Assembly (NCBI RefSeq): GCF_024347575.1
Contig: NZ_AP025503.1
Span: 2,666,001-2,730,000 of the forward strand
DNA: 64,000 bases
Direction: 5' to 3'
Origin: Vibrio pelagius
GTDB taxonomy: Bacteria > Pseudomonadota > Gammaproteobacteria > Enterobacterales > Vibrionaceae
The notes below the pieces were generated by a model. That model did not search any database. It saw only the letters and a program-made list of their open reading frames with translations, and had not been told where the DNA came from. The position numbers and the translations under genes were made by a program. This document shows, piece by piece, positions 53,191 through 62,319 of this stretch (position 1 is the first letter of the stretch; each line of letters starts with the position of its first letter).

Positions 53191-53377
53191 ATTTACCCTG
53201 GAGTGTTTGTCAGAGGATTCACGTCCCCGAGCCGATAAGCAATCCCTAAGGGTTAGTACTTGAGTACTATTGAGCATGCTCGGCCCGTACCGAGAAGCCT
53301 ACGGTAATCATTGCTGATCCGCCTTGAACTCGCTGGTTCAAGGGCCATCTATTCTCAACGGCACTTTGGGGTATCCC
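53191..53377 (+). ncRNA. ssrS: 6S RNA
   Basis: The stretch between zapA and ygfA contains the conserved 6S features: CCCCGAGCCGATA near the 5' half, GAGCATGCTCGG and CCGAGAAGCCT in the middle, CCTTGAACTCGCTGGTTCAAGG in the 3' half, and closing ends TACCCTGGAGTG and CACTTTGGGGTA that pair. 6S RNA binds the sigma70 holoenzyme and lowers transcription in stationary phase. Ends are approximate. Confidence 0.92.
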
Positions 53378-53382
53378 TTCTT

Positions 53383-53982
53383 ATGAAGACGCTCACTCGT
53401 AACGAGTTTCGCACTCTCATCCGACAGAAACGCAAAGCACTCTCTACTCTTGAACAGCAGCAAGCTGGCTTAGATCTCGTTGAACGTTGTTCAACCTTAG
53501 AGGACATCCATAGAGCACAACATATCGCCCTCTATATATCTACCGACGGTGAGCTTGATACACAGCCGCTGATCGAATGGCTATGGTCACAGGGAAAAGA
53601 AGTCTACCTTCCAGTACTGCACCCTTTTTCAGACGGACATCTCCTGTTCTTACGCTACGCGAAAGATACACCAACGGTGCACAATAAATATGGCATTGTG
53701 GAACCCAAGCTCGACCAAACTCAGGTTAAACCCGTGCGTGAGCTCGATATTATCTTTACACCACTGGTTGGCTTTGATTCCTATGGCCACCGCTTAGGCA
53801 TGGGCGGTGGCTACTACGACCGCACGTTAGCACCTTGGTTCAAAACTGGCGTTGGAGCAACACCCATCGGGCTTGCTCATGATTGTCAGAACGTTGAGCA
53901 GCTACCTACCGAAAACTGGGACATCCCGTTGCCTAAAATCGTGACTCCGAGTAAAACTTGGCAATGGGAAATTGGTGACTAA
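53383..53982 (+). CDS. ygfA: 5-formyltetrahydrofolate cyclo-ligase
   Basis: About 199 residues with the conserved GHRLGMGGGYYDRTL motif. It converts 5-formyl-THF to methenyl-THF with ATP. I chose the ATG at 53383, right after 6S RNA; the longer in-frame start at 53311 lies inside the RNA. Confidence 0.94.
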   Translation: MKTLTRNEFRTLIRQKRKALSTLEQQQAGLDLVERCSTLEDIHRAQHIALYISTDGELDTQPLIEWLWSQGKEVYLPVLHPFSDGHLLFLRYAKDTPTVHNKYGIVEPKLDQTQVKPVRELDIIFTPLVGFDSYGHRLGMGGGYYDRTLAPWFKTGVGATPIGLAHDCQNVEQLPTENWDIPLPKIVTPSKTWQWEIGD

Positions 53983-54066
53983 AGCGCTATAATCCGCCCC
54001 GCAAACGTTAACTTACACGTACGCTCTATTTATCCAAAAAAAGCACGACCTATTCAGGAGATTGGC

Positions 54067-54723
54067 ATGACTCAAGATGAAATGAAAAAAGCGGCTGGTT
54101 GGGCAGCACTTCAGTATGTTGAAGAAGGCAGCATTGTGGGTGTTGGTACTGGCTCTACAGTAAATCACTTCATCGACGCACTAGGCACAATGAAAGACAA
54201 GATTAAAGGTGCCGTTTCTAGCTCTGTAGCATCTACACAACGTCTAGAAGAACTAGAAATCAAAGTGTATGAGTGTAACGACGTTGCGAAACTCGACATC
54301 TACGTTGATGGCGCGGACGAAATCAACCCAACTCGTGACATGATTAAAGGCGGCGGCGCGGCTCTTACTCGTGAAAAGATTGTTGCTGCAATCTCTGACA
54401 AATTTGTTTGTATTGTTGATGGTACTAAAGCCGTTGACGTACTTGGCAAATTCCCACTGCCAGTAGAAGTAATCCCAATGGCTCGCTCTTATGTAGCGCG
54501 CGAGCTTGTAAAACTAGGTGGTGACCCGGTTTACCGTGAAGGCTGTATCACAGATAACGGCAACGTGATCTTAGACGTGCACGGCATGGCGATTGAAAAT
54601 CCAAAACAGATGGAAGACATCATTAACGGTATTGCTGGTGTGGTAACTGTTGGTCTATTTGCTCACCGTGGTGCGGATGTTGTCATTACAGGTACCCCTG
54701 AAGGCGCAAAAATCGAAGAATAA
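54067..54723 (+). CDS. rpiA: Ribose-5-phosphate isomerase A
   Basis: A 218-residue enzyme with [13 protein letters not shown] and [25 protein letters not shown] segments. It interconverts ribose-5- and ribulose-5-phosphate in the pentose phosphate pathway. Followed by a strong terminator. Confidence 0.98.
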   Translation: MTQDEMKKAAGWAALQYVEEGSIVGVGTGSTVNHFIDALGTMKDKIKGAVSSSVASTQRLEELEIKVYECNDVAKLDIYVDGADEINPTRDMIKGGGAALTREKIVAAISDKFVCIVDGTKAVDVLGKFPLPVEVIPMARSYVARELVKLGGDPVYREGCITDNGNVILDVHGMAIENPKQMEDIINGIAGVVTVGLFAHRGADVVITGTPEGAKIEE

Positions 54724-54764
54724 CAAACCAGTAATAGTGCTACTTTCTGTTACTTCATTACATA

Positions 54765-54782
54765 CGGTGCCTAAGGGCACCG
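54765..54782 (+). terminator. Terminator of rpiA
   Basis: Perfect 7-bp stem CGGTGCC / GGCACCG, loop TAAG, followed by eight T. Confidence 0.92.
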
Positions 54783-54986
54783 TTTTTTTTGCTTAGCGTC
54801 TGTAAAATTATGGCTTATTCCGTAATTTTCTTACCCAAATCATTTTTTTTTTGTTACTTTATTGTTCAGAAGACGCACAGGGAAAACGTTTGTCTCCTAA
54901 CAAAATGGTTAGTTTTATCCCCTTAAGCCATTTTGTAGCACGTGCGCCGCATTTGCCCAACCTTTCCATTTTAAAGGACGAGAACA

Positions 54987-56216
54987 ATGGCCAAAGTTTC
55001 ACTGGAAAAAGATAAGATTAAAATTCTGCTGTTAGAGGGACTTCACCCTTCTTCAGTTGAAGTACTACAAGCCGCCGGTTATACCAATATTGAATACCAT
55101 AAAGGCTCCTTACCTGAAGAAGAGCTACTAGAAGCAGTTAAAGATGCGCACTTTATCGGTATCCGTTCTCGTACAAATCTATCCCAAGAAGTGATCGACG
55201 CTGCAGAAAAGCTGGTTGCAATCGGCTGTTTCTGTATCGGTACTAACCAAGTTGACCTAGACGCAGCAGCTAAGCGCGGCGTTCCTGTGTTTAACGCACC
55301 TTTCTCAAACACGCGTAGTGTTGCTGAGCTGGTATTAGGTCAGGTACTTCTACTTCTTCGTGGCATTCCAGAGAAGAACGCACTTGCACACCGTGGTATT
55401 TGGAAAAAGAGTGCAGACAACTCTTACGAAGCGCGTGGTAAACGCTTAGGCATCATAGGTTACGGTCACATCGGTACTCAGTTGGGTATCATTGCTGAAA
55501 ACTTAGGTATGCGCGTTTATTTCTACGACATCGAGAACAAGCTGTCGCTAGGTAACGCAACGCAAGTTCATACCATGACTGAGCTTTTAAATAAGTGTGA
55601 TGTAATTTCTCTGCATGTTCCTGAAACCAACGAAACCAAGAACATGATGGGTAAAGAAGAGTTTGACCGCATGAAGCCGGGCGCTATCTTCATCAACGCG
55701 GCGCGTGGCACGGTTGTAGATATCCCAGCACTATGCGGTGCGCTTGATTCTGGTCACTTAGGTGGTGCAGCGATTGATGTATTCCCAACAGAACCGAAAA
55801 CCAATGCTGACCCATTTGAGTCACCATTAATGCAGTTCGACAATGTTATCCTAACACCGCACGTAGGTGGTTCTACACAGGAAGCGCAAGAGAACATCGG
55901 TGTAGAAGTAGCGGGTAAACTGGCGAAGTACTCAGATAACGGTTCAACACTATCAAGTGTTAACTTCCCAGAGGTATCTCTACCGCTGCATACAGGTACA
56001 TCACGCCTACTGCACATCCACGAGAACCGTCCAGGTATCCTGACTCAAATCAACACCATCTTCGCTGAAGAAGGCATTAACATTGCAGGTCAGTACCTAC
56101 AAACGGCAGCCGACATGGGTTACGTAGTGATTGATGTCGAAGCGGATCGCTCTGAAGAAGCACTGCTGAAGCTCAAAGAGATTGAAGGCACGATTCGTGC
56201 TCGTCTACTTCACTAA
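54987..56216 (+). CDS. serA: D-3-phosphoglycerate dehydrogenase
   Basis: A 409-residue enzyme: NAD-binding domain with LGIIGYGHIGTQLG, active-site LTPHVGGSTQEAQ, and a C-terminal ACT domain (NRPGILTQINTIF) that binds serine for feedback inhibition. It is the first enzyme of serine synthesis. Downstream of rpiA, as in E. coli. Confidence 0.97.
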   Translation: MAKVSLEKDKIKILLLEGLHPSSVEVLQAAGYTNIEYHKGSLPEEELLEAVKDAHFIGIRSRTNLSQEVIDAAEKLVAIGCFCIGTNQVDLDAAAKRGVPVFNAPFSNTRSVAELVLGQVLLLLRGIPEKNALAHRGIWKKSADNSYEARGKRLGIIGYGHIGTQLGIIAENLGMRVYFYDIENKLSLGNATQVHTMTELLNKCDVISLHVPETNETKNMMGKEEFDRMKPGAIFINAARGTVVDIPALCGALDSGHLGGAAIDVFPTEPKTNADPFESPLMQFDNVILTPHVGGSTQEAQENIGVEVAGKLAKYSDNGSTLSSVNFPEVSLPLHTGTSRLLHIHENRPGILTQINTIFAEEGINIAGQYLQTAADMGYVVIDVEADRSEEALLKLKEIEGTIRARLLH

Positions 56217-56241
56217 TCTCTCCGTTTAGCTGATGTAAAAA

Positions 56242-56262
56242 AGGCTCTCATTACGAGAGCCT
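56242..56262. terminator. Two-way terminator between serA and yggE
   Basis: 8-bp stem AGGCTCTC / GAGAGCCT with loop ATTAC, A run before and T run after, between convergent genes. Confidence 0.9.
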
Positions 56263-56308
56263 TTTTAGTATTTGGCCTACTGTAGGCAATTAGATCATAA
56301 TGATCCAA

Positions 56309-57022
56309 TTACTCTTCAAGCTGATAGATCACATCAACACGATCGCGAATCGTGATTGTAGAATCTTGATATGAGTTAGATTCTGTTCTTGAATCCATAG
56401 CCATAGAGCGCATCAAAACCGGTTGTGCGTACTGTGCGTTGTAATCAATACGCCACACATTACCGAGTTCTTTATCGAAACCATCAGCTAAAGACTTAGC
56501 CTTACTCTGCGCATCTTTAATCGCTTTGAGGCGAGCCATCTCTTGATACTTGGCTTGGTCTCGCACCTGTAGCTGAATGTTGTCTACCTGATTGATTCCT
56601 TCGCTTAACGCAATGTCCAAATAACGATTTAAGTTTGCTAAATCTTCAACCTGCACCGTGATATTACGCGATGCTCGATAACCCACGAGTTCTGGCTTGC
56701 CCTCTTTCGGATAGTGATACTGAGGCGCAAGATATAGGTTAGAACTTTGAATACTGGTTTTATCGATGCCCGCTTCTTCTAGCTTATTCAGAAACCCGCT
56801 AACCACTCTGTCCACCGTGCCTTTTGCTTGCTCAGCTGTCATGGTTGATTCAACTACCTTGACAGAGAAAGTCGCCATATCTGGCTTGGCAACGACTTCA
56901 CCATAACCGGTCGTTGAAAGATGAGGAAAGCTGGTCACTTCAGCCCATGATGGAAAACTGATAACACTCAGAGCTGCAGTCAGAGTAAGAGATGTCGCTA
57001 ACATATTTGGAACTAACTTCAT
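56309..57022 (-). CDS. yggE: Periplasmic SIMPL-domain (DUF541) protein YggE
   Basis: A 237-residue secreted protein with a signal peptide ending about SWAEV and a DUF541/SIMPL fold (TTGYGEVVAKPDMATFSVKV). E. coli YggE is linked to protection from oxidative stress. Its location beside argP/argO matches E. coli. Confidence 0.9.
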   Translation of the reverse strand: MKLVPNMLATSLTLTAALSVISFPSWAEVTSFPHLSTTGYGEVVAKPDMATFSVKVVESTMTAEQAKGTVDRVVSGFLNKLEEAGIDKTSIQSSNLYLAPQYHYPKEGKPELVGYRASRNITVQVEDLANLNRYLDIALSEGINQVDNIQLQVRDQAKYQEMARLKAIKDAQSKAKSLADGFDKELGNVWRIDYNAQYAQPVLMRSMAMDSRTESNSYQDSTITIRDRVDVIYQLEE

Positions 57023-57132
57023 TAGGAAAACCCATGCTAAGCAAATGTCCTTTCATCATATGAGTAATTTATCGCGATACCAACGTGATATTGAACTTCT
57101 TACATAACTTTTACGCTGTAAAAACCGTCAGC

Positions 57133-58029
57133 TTACTGAGGAAGGTGTTGATGCGCATAGTTGAGAATGGCCTGTGAAATCTCTTTGAGAACCCCACTCT
57201 CCAGCTGCCAGTGATGCCAATAGATTCGATAGGAGAGCAAGAAACCCGGTGTGATATCAATCAGAGAGCCTGATTCTAGCTCCTCAACGATCTGTAAGCG
57301 CGGAATCAAACAATACGCAACACTGGACATTGCAATACGAACAAATGCCTCTGAGCTACCCACCGTATGATTAATCACGGCATCTCTTGGCACATTAAAG
57401 TGATCATGAAGAAACTTCTTATGTAAATCATCATACTGATCGTAAGAGACAGCCGGGGCACGCTTGAGGGTTGCGTAGTTAACACCTTCTGAGAAGTAGC
57501 GCTGATAAAATTCAGGACTTGCGACGCACACATAATCCATTCGACCTAAATAATCTGCGCGACATCCTGGAATCGCTTGAGACTCTAAACTGATCGCGCC
57601 AGCAACTTCCCCATTTTTCAGTTTAGCGATGGTCCTCGCCTCACCATGAATGGCCATATTTAACTCAACTTGTCTCGTTTTCATTACATCCGACAGTGCT
57701 GGCAATAACCAAGTCGCGAGACTATCTGCATTGGTCGCAATTGAAACTGACAGCGCTTGGCTACTCTCTTCGTTCATCAACTCGGGGACGAGCTCATGTT
57801 CAAGCAGGCGCACTCTTCGATATAACCCCAACAGCTTTTTACCGGCAGGCGTTGGCCGAGGCGGTGTTTCACGAATTAATACTGGCTGCGCAAGCCACTT
57901 CTCGAGCTGTTTAATCCGTTGTGACACTGCAGATTGAGAGATATAGAGATGCTCTGCAGCTCGCTCAAAACTTCGCTGATTCACCACAGAATCAAGAGCC
58001 TCTAACCATTTGTAGTCTAATCCACGCAC
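57133..58029 (-). CDS. argP: LysR regulator ArgP
   Basis: A 298-residue LysR-type regulator with N-terminal helix-turn-helix ([24 protein letters not shown]). In E. coli ArgP activates argO in response to arginine and lysine. It is divergent from argO, with a 142-bp AT-rich gap that should hold its operator. Confidence 0.93.
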   Translation of the reverse strand: MRGLDYKWLEALDSVVNQRSFERAAEHLYISQSAVSQRIKQLEKWLAQPVLIRETPPRPTPAGKKLLGLYRRVRLLEHELVPELMNEESSQALSVSIATNADSLATWLLPALSDVMKTRQVELNMAIHGEARTIAKLKNGEVAGAISLESQAIPGCRADYLGRMDYVCVASPEFYQRYFSEGVNYATLKRAPAVSYDQYDDLHKKFLHDHFNVPRDAVINHTVGSSEAFVRIAMSSVAYCLIPRLQIVEELESGSLIDITPGFLLSYRIYWHHWQLESGVLKEISQAILNYAHQHLPQ

Positions 58030-58171
58030 ACTTCTCTTCCTCTCAACTCAACAGCCACTCACAGCATAAGCATCTCTAATATTACATTAAAATCATTAAT
58101 TATACTTATTAAAAATCTAAGCGTATCTTCTCTCTAACATTAAGGTTTCAACAGATTATGCGGAGGTAAAA

Positions 58172-58801
58172 ATGAGTTTTTGGGTTTTATTGCAAGGGTT
58201 TGGATTGGGTGCGAGCATGATTATTCCTATTGGTGCACAGAACGCCTATGTCTTGAATCAGGGTATTAAGCGCAATCACCACCTCACCACTGCAACCATC
58301 TGTAGCCTTTTGGATACACTGTTTATTTCACTCGGCATTTTTGGGGGCGGTGCTATCCTATCTCAAAACGAGATTCTACTGACCTCAGTGACACTGGGTG
58401 GTATTGCCTTCTTAAGCGTATATGGTTTGCTATCTCTGAAAAGTGCTTTTAAAACAGAAGCAGAACATGAATCAAAGGGGGAAGTGTTAGCACGTGGCAA
58501 GCGTACTGTGATCCTAGGGGCATTAGCAGTGACCATACTAAACCCTCATTTGTATCTGGACACTGTGGTTATATTAGGCTCGATTGGCGGTCAATTTGAA
58601 GGCAATGATCGTCTTGCTTTCGCTTTAGGGACTATCCTTGCCTCTTTTGTTTGGTTCTATTCACTCTCGCTAGGTGCAGCAAAGCTAGGCCCAACATTAT
58701 CAAAGCCAAAAGTGAAAAAAGGCATTGATATCGCAGTCGCGACCATGATGTTCACTATTGCAGCAGTGCTTGCCAATGGATTAATCGAGCAATACTGGTA
58801 A
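58172..58801 (+). CDS. argO: Arginine exporter ArgO (LysE family)
   Basis: A 209-residue membrane protein with about six helices; LysE-family motifs GASMIIPIGAQNAYVLNQGIK and NPHLYLDTVVILGS. It exports arginine, and the toxic analogue canavanine in E. coli. Divergent partner of argP. Confidence 0.93.
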   Translation: MSFWVLLQGFGLGASMIIPIGAQNAYVLNQGIKRNHHLTTATICSLLDTLFISLGIFGGGAILSQNEILLTSVTLGGIAFLSVYGLLSLKSAFKTEAEHESKGEVLARGKRTVILGALAVTILNPHLYLDTVVILGSIGGQFEGNDRLAFALGTILASFVWFYSLSLGAAKLGPTLSKPKVKKGIDIAVATMMFTIAAVLANGLIEQYW

Positions 58802-58867
58802 CGACGAGAAGAGCAAGTACTATAGACCAAGCCTGAACAGCCGTAAGTAACCTGATGACACAATGCG

Positions 58868-59389
58868 TTACGCTAGAATGATTCGAATTTTTTTATTCAG
58901 TTCATTCAACGCAGCTTCAAGGCTTGGTTCTGGTTGGCTCAAGTGTCTAATCAAAGTCATGAAATAGCTATCCATAATCAACGGCATTTTTTCAGACATT
59001 GACGGACTGACATTAACCGCCTGAATCAGTGCTTGATCAAACGTACGGTAGTAGTCCAAATCCCAAATGACCTCTTTGAGCAACACTCGACTTAATTCAA
59101 CATTATCAAAATAATAGCGATAGTAGTGTTCAATCAGCGAAGTACCAATGCTCAACGCGCTCTTATCTTGGTCAAACGTTAAGACTTCCCGACCAACTTT
59201 CTCCAACTGCGCTAGCATCCCTTCTCGAAGGATCGTCAGCTTGGTTTCAAAATGACTAAATACTGTGCCATCTGCCACGCCCGCGTGACGAGCAATCTGT
59301 CGGGTTGTTGTGTTGTCGTAACCATTCTCTCCAAACAGTTCCCAAGCAGACACTAAGATCTTCTGTTTCGTTGCCTCTCTCTTACTCAC
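58868..59389 (-). CDS. TetR/AcrR family regulator
   Basis: A 173-residue protein with an N-terminal TetR helix-turn-helix (TRQIARHAGVADGTVFSHF, about residues 28-46) and a ligand-binding C-terminal domain of unknown specificity. It is divergent from a small membrane protein gene. Palindromic sites in the shared promoter are its likely operators. Confidence 0.9.
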   Translation of the reverse strand: MSKREATKQKILVSAWELFGENGYDNTTTRQIARHAGVADGTVFSHFETKLTILREGMLAQLEKVGREVLTFDQDKSALSIGTSLIEHYYRYYFDNVELSRVLLKEVIWDLDYYRTFDQALIQAVNVSPSMSEKMPLIMDSYFMTLIRHLSQPEPSLEAALNELNKKIRIILA

Positions 59390-59440
59390 AAAAATGCACC
59401 CTTGTTAAATCAATCTTGATCATACTCTTAGCGCTCACAT

Positions 59441-59486
59441 TTGACAAATTGAGCGCGCTCAATTATAAAAAATGAGCACGCTCAAT
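59441..59486 (+). promoter_or_regulatory. Promoter of the small membrane protein with TetR-like operators
   Basis: TTGACA (59441-59446), exactly 17 bp, TATAAA (59464-59469). The spacer holds the perfect 16-bp palindrome ATTGAGCGCGCTCAAT (59448-59463). A second near-copy (two mismatches) lies at 59471-59486, centre-to-centre 23 bp, and a half-site GCGCTCA lies at 59431-59437. Confidence 0.85.
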
Positions 59487-59505
59487 TACTCTTGGAGTTT
59501 CGGAT

Positions 59506-59751
59506 ATGATGAATATATTAAACAAACTTGGACAAGTACTGATTTTTCTACCCACGATCTTTTGCTTCTCTTACCTACTTCGACCTTTGCTCATGATGGT
59601 TCTGATTCCTGGTGGTTTATGTCTATTGGCTATTTTGGGAGGACAAGAGGTAAGAAAGCCCTTGTATGCGATGCTAAAAGCCTCGTTGTGGCCTAGGTTC
59701 GATAGAGAGAAAAATCAAAATATACAAAGAGAAGAAGTGAAACAGCAATAA
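59506..59751 (+). CDS. Small membrane protein of unknown function under TetR control
   Basis: An 81-residue protein with two close membrane helices (about residues 8-24 and 26-45) and a charged tail. I do not recognise the family. The ribosome site GGAG is well spaced from the ATG at 59506. The operators upstream and the divergent TetR gene suggest it is the regulator's main target. Confidence 0.7.
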   Translation: MMNILNKLGQVLIFLPTIFCFSYLLRPLLMMVLIPGGLCLLAILGGQEVRKPLYAMLKASLWPRFDREKNQNIQREEVKQQ

Positions 59752-59776
59752 GAAGAATGAGTCTAAATTGAAAAAA

Positions 59777-59800
59777 GGCGGATAACCAAAGTTACCCGCC
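59777..59800 (-). terminator. Terminator of mscS
   Basis: 10-bp stem GGCGGATAAC / GTTACCCGCC (one wobble in RNA), loop CAAA, six T on the minus strand. Confidence 0.88.
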
Positions 59801-59839
59801 TCTATCAAAAGCTTATCGCTACCAAAGTCAATTTAAAGC

Positions 59840-60706
59840 TTATGCTTCAACTTTGTTTACGTGAACATCCATTTGTGGGAATGGGATTTCGATACCTTCT
59901 TTATCCAAGCCTTCTTTAATTGCTTGCATTAGATCGAAATAAACGTTCCAGTAGTCTGCAGTCTTTACCCACGGGCGAACCACGAAGTTAACTGAAGAAT
60001 CCGCCAGAGTATGAACACCCACTTTAATACCTGGTTCTTTTAATATGCGCTCATCTGACTCACAGATTCGCGTTAATAGTTCTTTCGTCTTTTGCAGATC
60101 AGATCCATAGGAAACACCAATCATCAGATCGATACGGCGAGTTGCATGACGTGAGTAGTTCGTGATTGGGCTACCGATAACGCTGCCGTTTGGTACGACA
60201 ATCATTTTGTTATCTGGCGTTGTCAGAACCGTTTGAAAAATCTGAATAGAATCAACAGAACCCGCTACACCACCAATCTCAACATAGTCACCAGACTTAA
60301 ATGGACGGAATGCAACAATCAATACACCTGCAGCAAAGTTAGATAATGAACCTTGTAGCGCAAGACCTACCGCTAAACCTGCCGCACCAATTACAGCAAC
60401 AACCGAGGCAGTTTGAACCCCTAAGCGACCAAGAGCAGCAATCAGAACAATAACGAACAACAGGTAACGTACTAAGCCGTGGATAAACTCTACGACTGCA
60501 CGGTCCATATTTTTCTTCTGAAGCACTTTAGAGACACTGTTCGCGACCGCTTTAACGATAATGTTACCGATAAATAGGATAACCAGTGCTGAAATAATAT
60601 TTACACCGTATTGAATAAAGAGATCTGAGTTATTCGTTAACCACTGTTCTGCATTCGAGAGGCCATCCACAATTGGGGTCTCAAATTCGCTAGAGCTTTC
60701 AGCCAT
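59840..60706 (-). CDS. mscS: Small-conductance mechanosensitive channel MscS
   Basis: About 288 residues: three membrane helices, with the Gly/Ala-rich pore helix around AAGLAVGLALQGSLSNFAAGVL, and a cytoplasmic beta domain with FRPFKSGDYVEIGGVAG. It releases solutes during osmotic downshock. The ATG at 60706 fits GAGG better than the upstream ATG at 60715. It is downstream of fbaA but separated by a terminator. Confidence 0.95.
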   Translation of the reverse strand: MAESSSEFETPIVDGLSNAEQWLTNNSDLFIQYGVNIISALVILFIGNIIVKAVANSVSKVLQKKNMDRAVVEFIHGLVRYLLFVIVLIAALGRLGVQTASVVAVIGAAGLAVGLALQGSLSNFAAGVLIVAFRPFKSGDYVEIGGVAGSVDSIQIFQTVLTTPDNKMIVVPNGSVIGSPITNYSRHATRRIDLMIGVSYGSDLQKTKELLTRICESDERILKEPGIKVGVHTLADSSVNFVVRPWVKTADYWNVYFDLMQAIKEGLDKEGIEIPFPQMDVHVNKVEA

Positions 60707-60715
60707 AATATGCAT

Positions 60716-61030
60716 CCTCTATGTAATATGCTACGAGCTAAACTGTCTTAAACCAACCACTGCAATTAAAGCGCGAACAATTTCATTTTATATAAAGAAA
60801 TCATTATCTTAAAAAAATATTGGCTAAGTCCTTCTTACTAAACAGGGGGGGCTACCTCCTGTTTTTCGGCACGATATCCTATCTTTGACAGATTGCAAAG
60901 TCATATTTATGTAAGTTCTTGAATAAAGGAAACTTACGCATAAAGACAAATACCGATAGCTAAAAGACTACGAAATTTATTCACCGCACGCTAGGAATTT
61001 CACATATTTCCTACAAGTTTTTATCAGATA
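60716..61030. other. Gene-free spacer between fbaA and mscS
   Basis: AT-rich. It holds one hairpin at about 60840-60861 (AACAGG...CCTGTT with a run of seven G and a short T tract on the plus strand) that no neighbouring gene explains. The mscS promoter should be here. Confidence 0.5.
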
Positions 61031-61035
61031 TAAAA

Positions 61036-61058
61036 AAACCCGCTCATAGAGCGGGTTT
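61036..61058 (-). terminator. Terminator of fbaA
   Basis: Perfect 10-bp stem AAACCCGCTC / GAGCGGGTTT, loop ATA, T-rich on the minus strand. Confidence 0.9.
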
Positions 61059-61090
61059 ACAAAACTTTAGAGTGACCTAATTCGAAAGAA

Positions 61091-62167
61091 TTATAGTACG
61101 TCTACAGCGTTAAGGTCAGCGAATGCTTTCTCAAGACGAGCAACCATAGAAGTTTGACCAGCACGTAGCCATACGCGTGGATCGTAGTACTTCTTGTTTG
61201 GCGCGTCTTCGCCAGTTGGGTTACCGATTTGACCTTGTAGGTAGTCACGGTTGTCAGCTTCGTACTGACGGATACCATCCCATGTAGCCCACTGAGTATC
61301 AGTATCGATGTTCATTTTGATAACACCGTAGCCGATAGACTCTTGGATTTCTGCTTCAGTAGAACCAGAACCACCGTGGAATACGAAGTTTAGAGCGTTA
61401 GGTGCGATACCGAACTTCTCTGCACAGTATGCTTGAGAGTCACGTAGGATAGTTGGAGTTAGAACAACGTTACCTGGCTTGTATACACCGTGTACGTTAC
61501 CGAAAGATGCAGCGATAGTGAAACGGTGTGAAACAGCGCTTAGTTTCTCGTATGCGTAAGCAACGTCTTCTGGAGAAGTGTAAAGCTCAGATGCGTCCAT
61601 ATCAGAGTTATCAACGCCGTCTTCTTCACCACCAGTACAACCAAGTTCGATCTCGATTGTCATGTTCATTTTAGCCATGCGCTCTAGGTACTTAGCACAT
61701 GTTTCGATGTTCTCTTCTAGAGACTCTTCAGAAAGGTCTAGCATGTGAGAAGAGAATAGAGGCTTACCAGTTTGAGCGAAGAACTCTTCACCAGCGTCTA
61801 GTAGACCGTCGATCCAAGGAAGAAGTTTCTTAGCAGCGTGGTCAGTGTGAAGAATAACTGGAACACCGTAAGCTTCAGCTACAGCGTGTACGTATTTAGC
61901 ACCAGCTACAGCACCAAGGATTTGAGCGCCTTGACCTTCAAGTTTCACGCCTTTACCTGCGAAGAAAGCAGCACCGCCGTTAGAGAATTGAACAACAACT
62001 GGAGACTTAACTTTTGCAGCTGCTTCTAGTACTGCGTTTACAGAGTCTGTACCTACAACGTTTACTGCTGGAAGAGCAAACTTGTTCTCTTTTGCTACTT
62101 CAAATACTTTCTGTACGTCATCGCCAGAAATCACACCAGGTTTTACAAAATCGAAGATCTTAGACAT
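61091..62167 (-). CDS. fbaA: Fructose-bisphosphate aldolase, class II
   Basis: A 358-residue zinc aldolase with the metal-binding VILHTDHAAKKLLPW segment and VFHGGSGSTEAEIQ. It splits fructose-1,6-bisphosphate. Third gene of epd-pgk-fbaA. Confidence 0.98.
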   Translation of the reverse strand: MSKIFDFVKPGVISGDDVQKVFEVAKENKFALPAVNVVGTDSVNAVLEAAAKVKSPVVVQFSNGGAAFFAGKGVKLEGQGAQILGAVAGAKYVHAVAEAYGVPVILHTDHAAKKLLPWIDGLLDAGEEFFAQTGKPLFSSHMLDLSEESLEENIETCAKYLERMAKMNMTIEIELGCTGGEEDGVDNSDMDASELYTSPEDVAYAYEKLSAVSHRFTIAASFGNVHGVYKPGNVVLTPTILRDSQAYCAEKFGIAPNALNFVFHGGSGSTEAEIQESIGYGVIKMNIDTDTQWATWDGIRQYEADNRDYLQGQIGNPTGEDAPNKKYYDPRVWLRAGQTSMVARLEKAFADLNAVDVL

Positions 62168-62287
62168 GGAAATAGTCCTATTTATTCTATCGTTTTAAGA
62201 TTAAAAAACTTAAGTTTAAAAACTTGCAAACGTTTGCTCACAACTTGTGCCATTCTAGCAAAAAAGTGTGACATGCAGCAAACGTTA

Positions 62288-62311
62288 AAGGCGGGTATAG
62301 TCACCCGCCTT
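62288..62311 (-). terminator. Hairpin between pgk and fbaA
   Basis: 9-bp stem AAGGCGGGT / ACCCGCCTT with a 6-base loop but little T tract after it, so it may be a weak terminator or an mRNA-processing structure that tunes fbaA expression. Confidence 0.6.
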
Positions 62312-62319
62312 CATATTCA

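Noticed and set aside
53311..53382. Longer N-terminus for ygfA
   Set aside because: The extension lies inside the 6S RNA gene; the ATG at 53383 gives the normal family length.
59472..59696. 74-residue open frame starting in the TetR operator
   Set aside because: It starts inside the second operator copy and shares most of its length with the better-supported 59506-59751 frame, which has the ribosome site.
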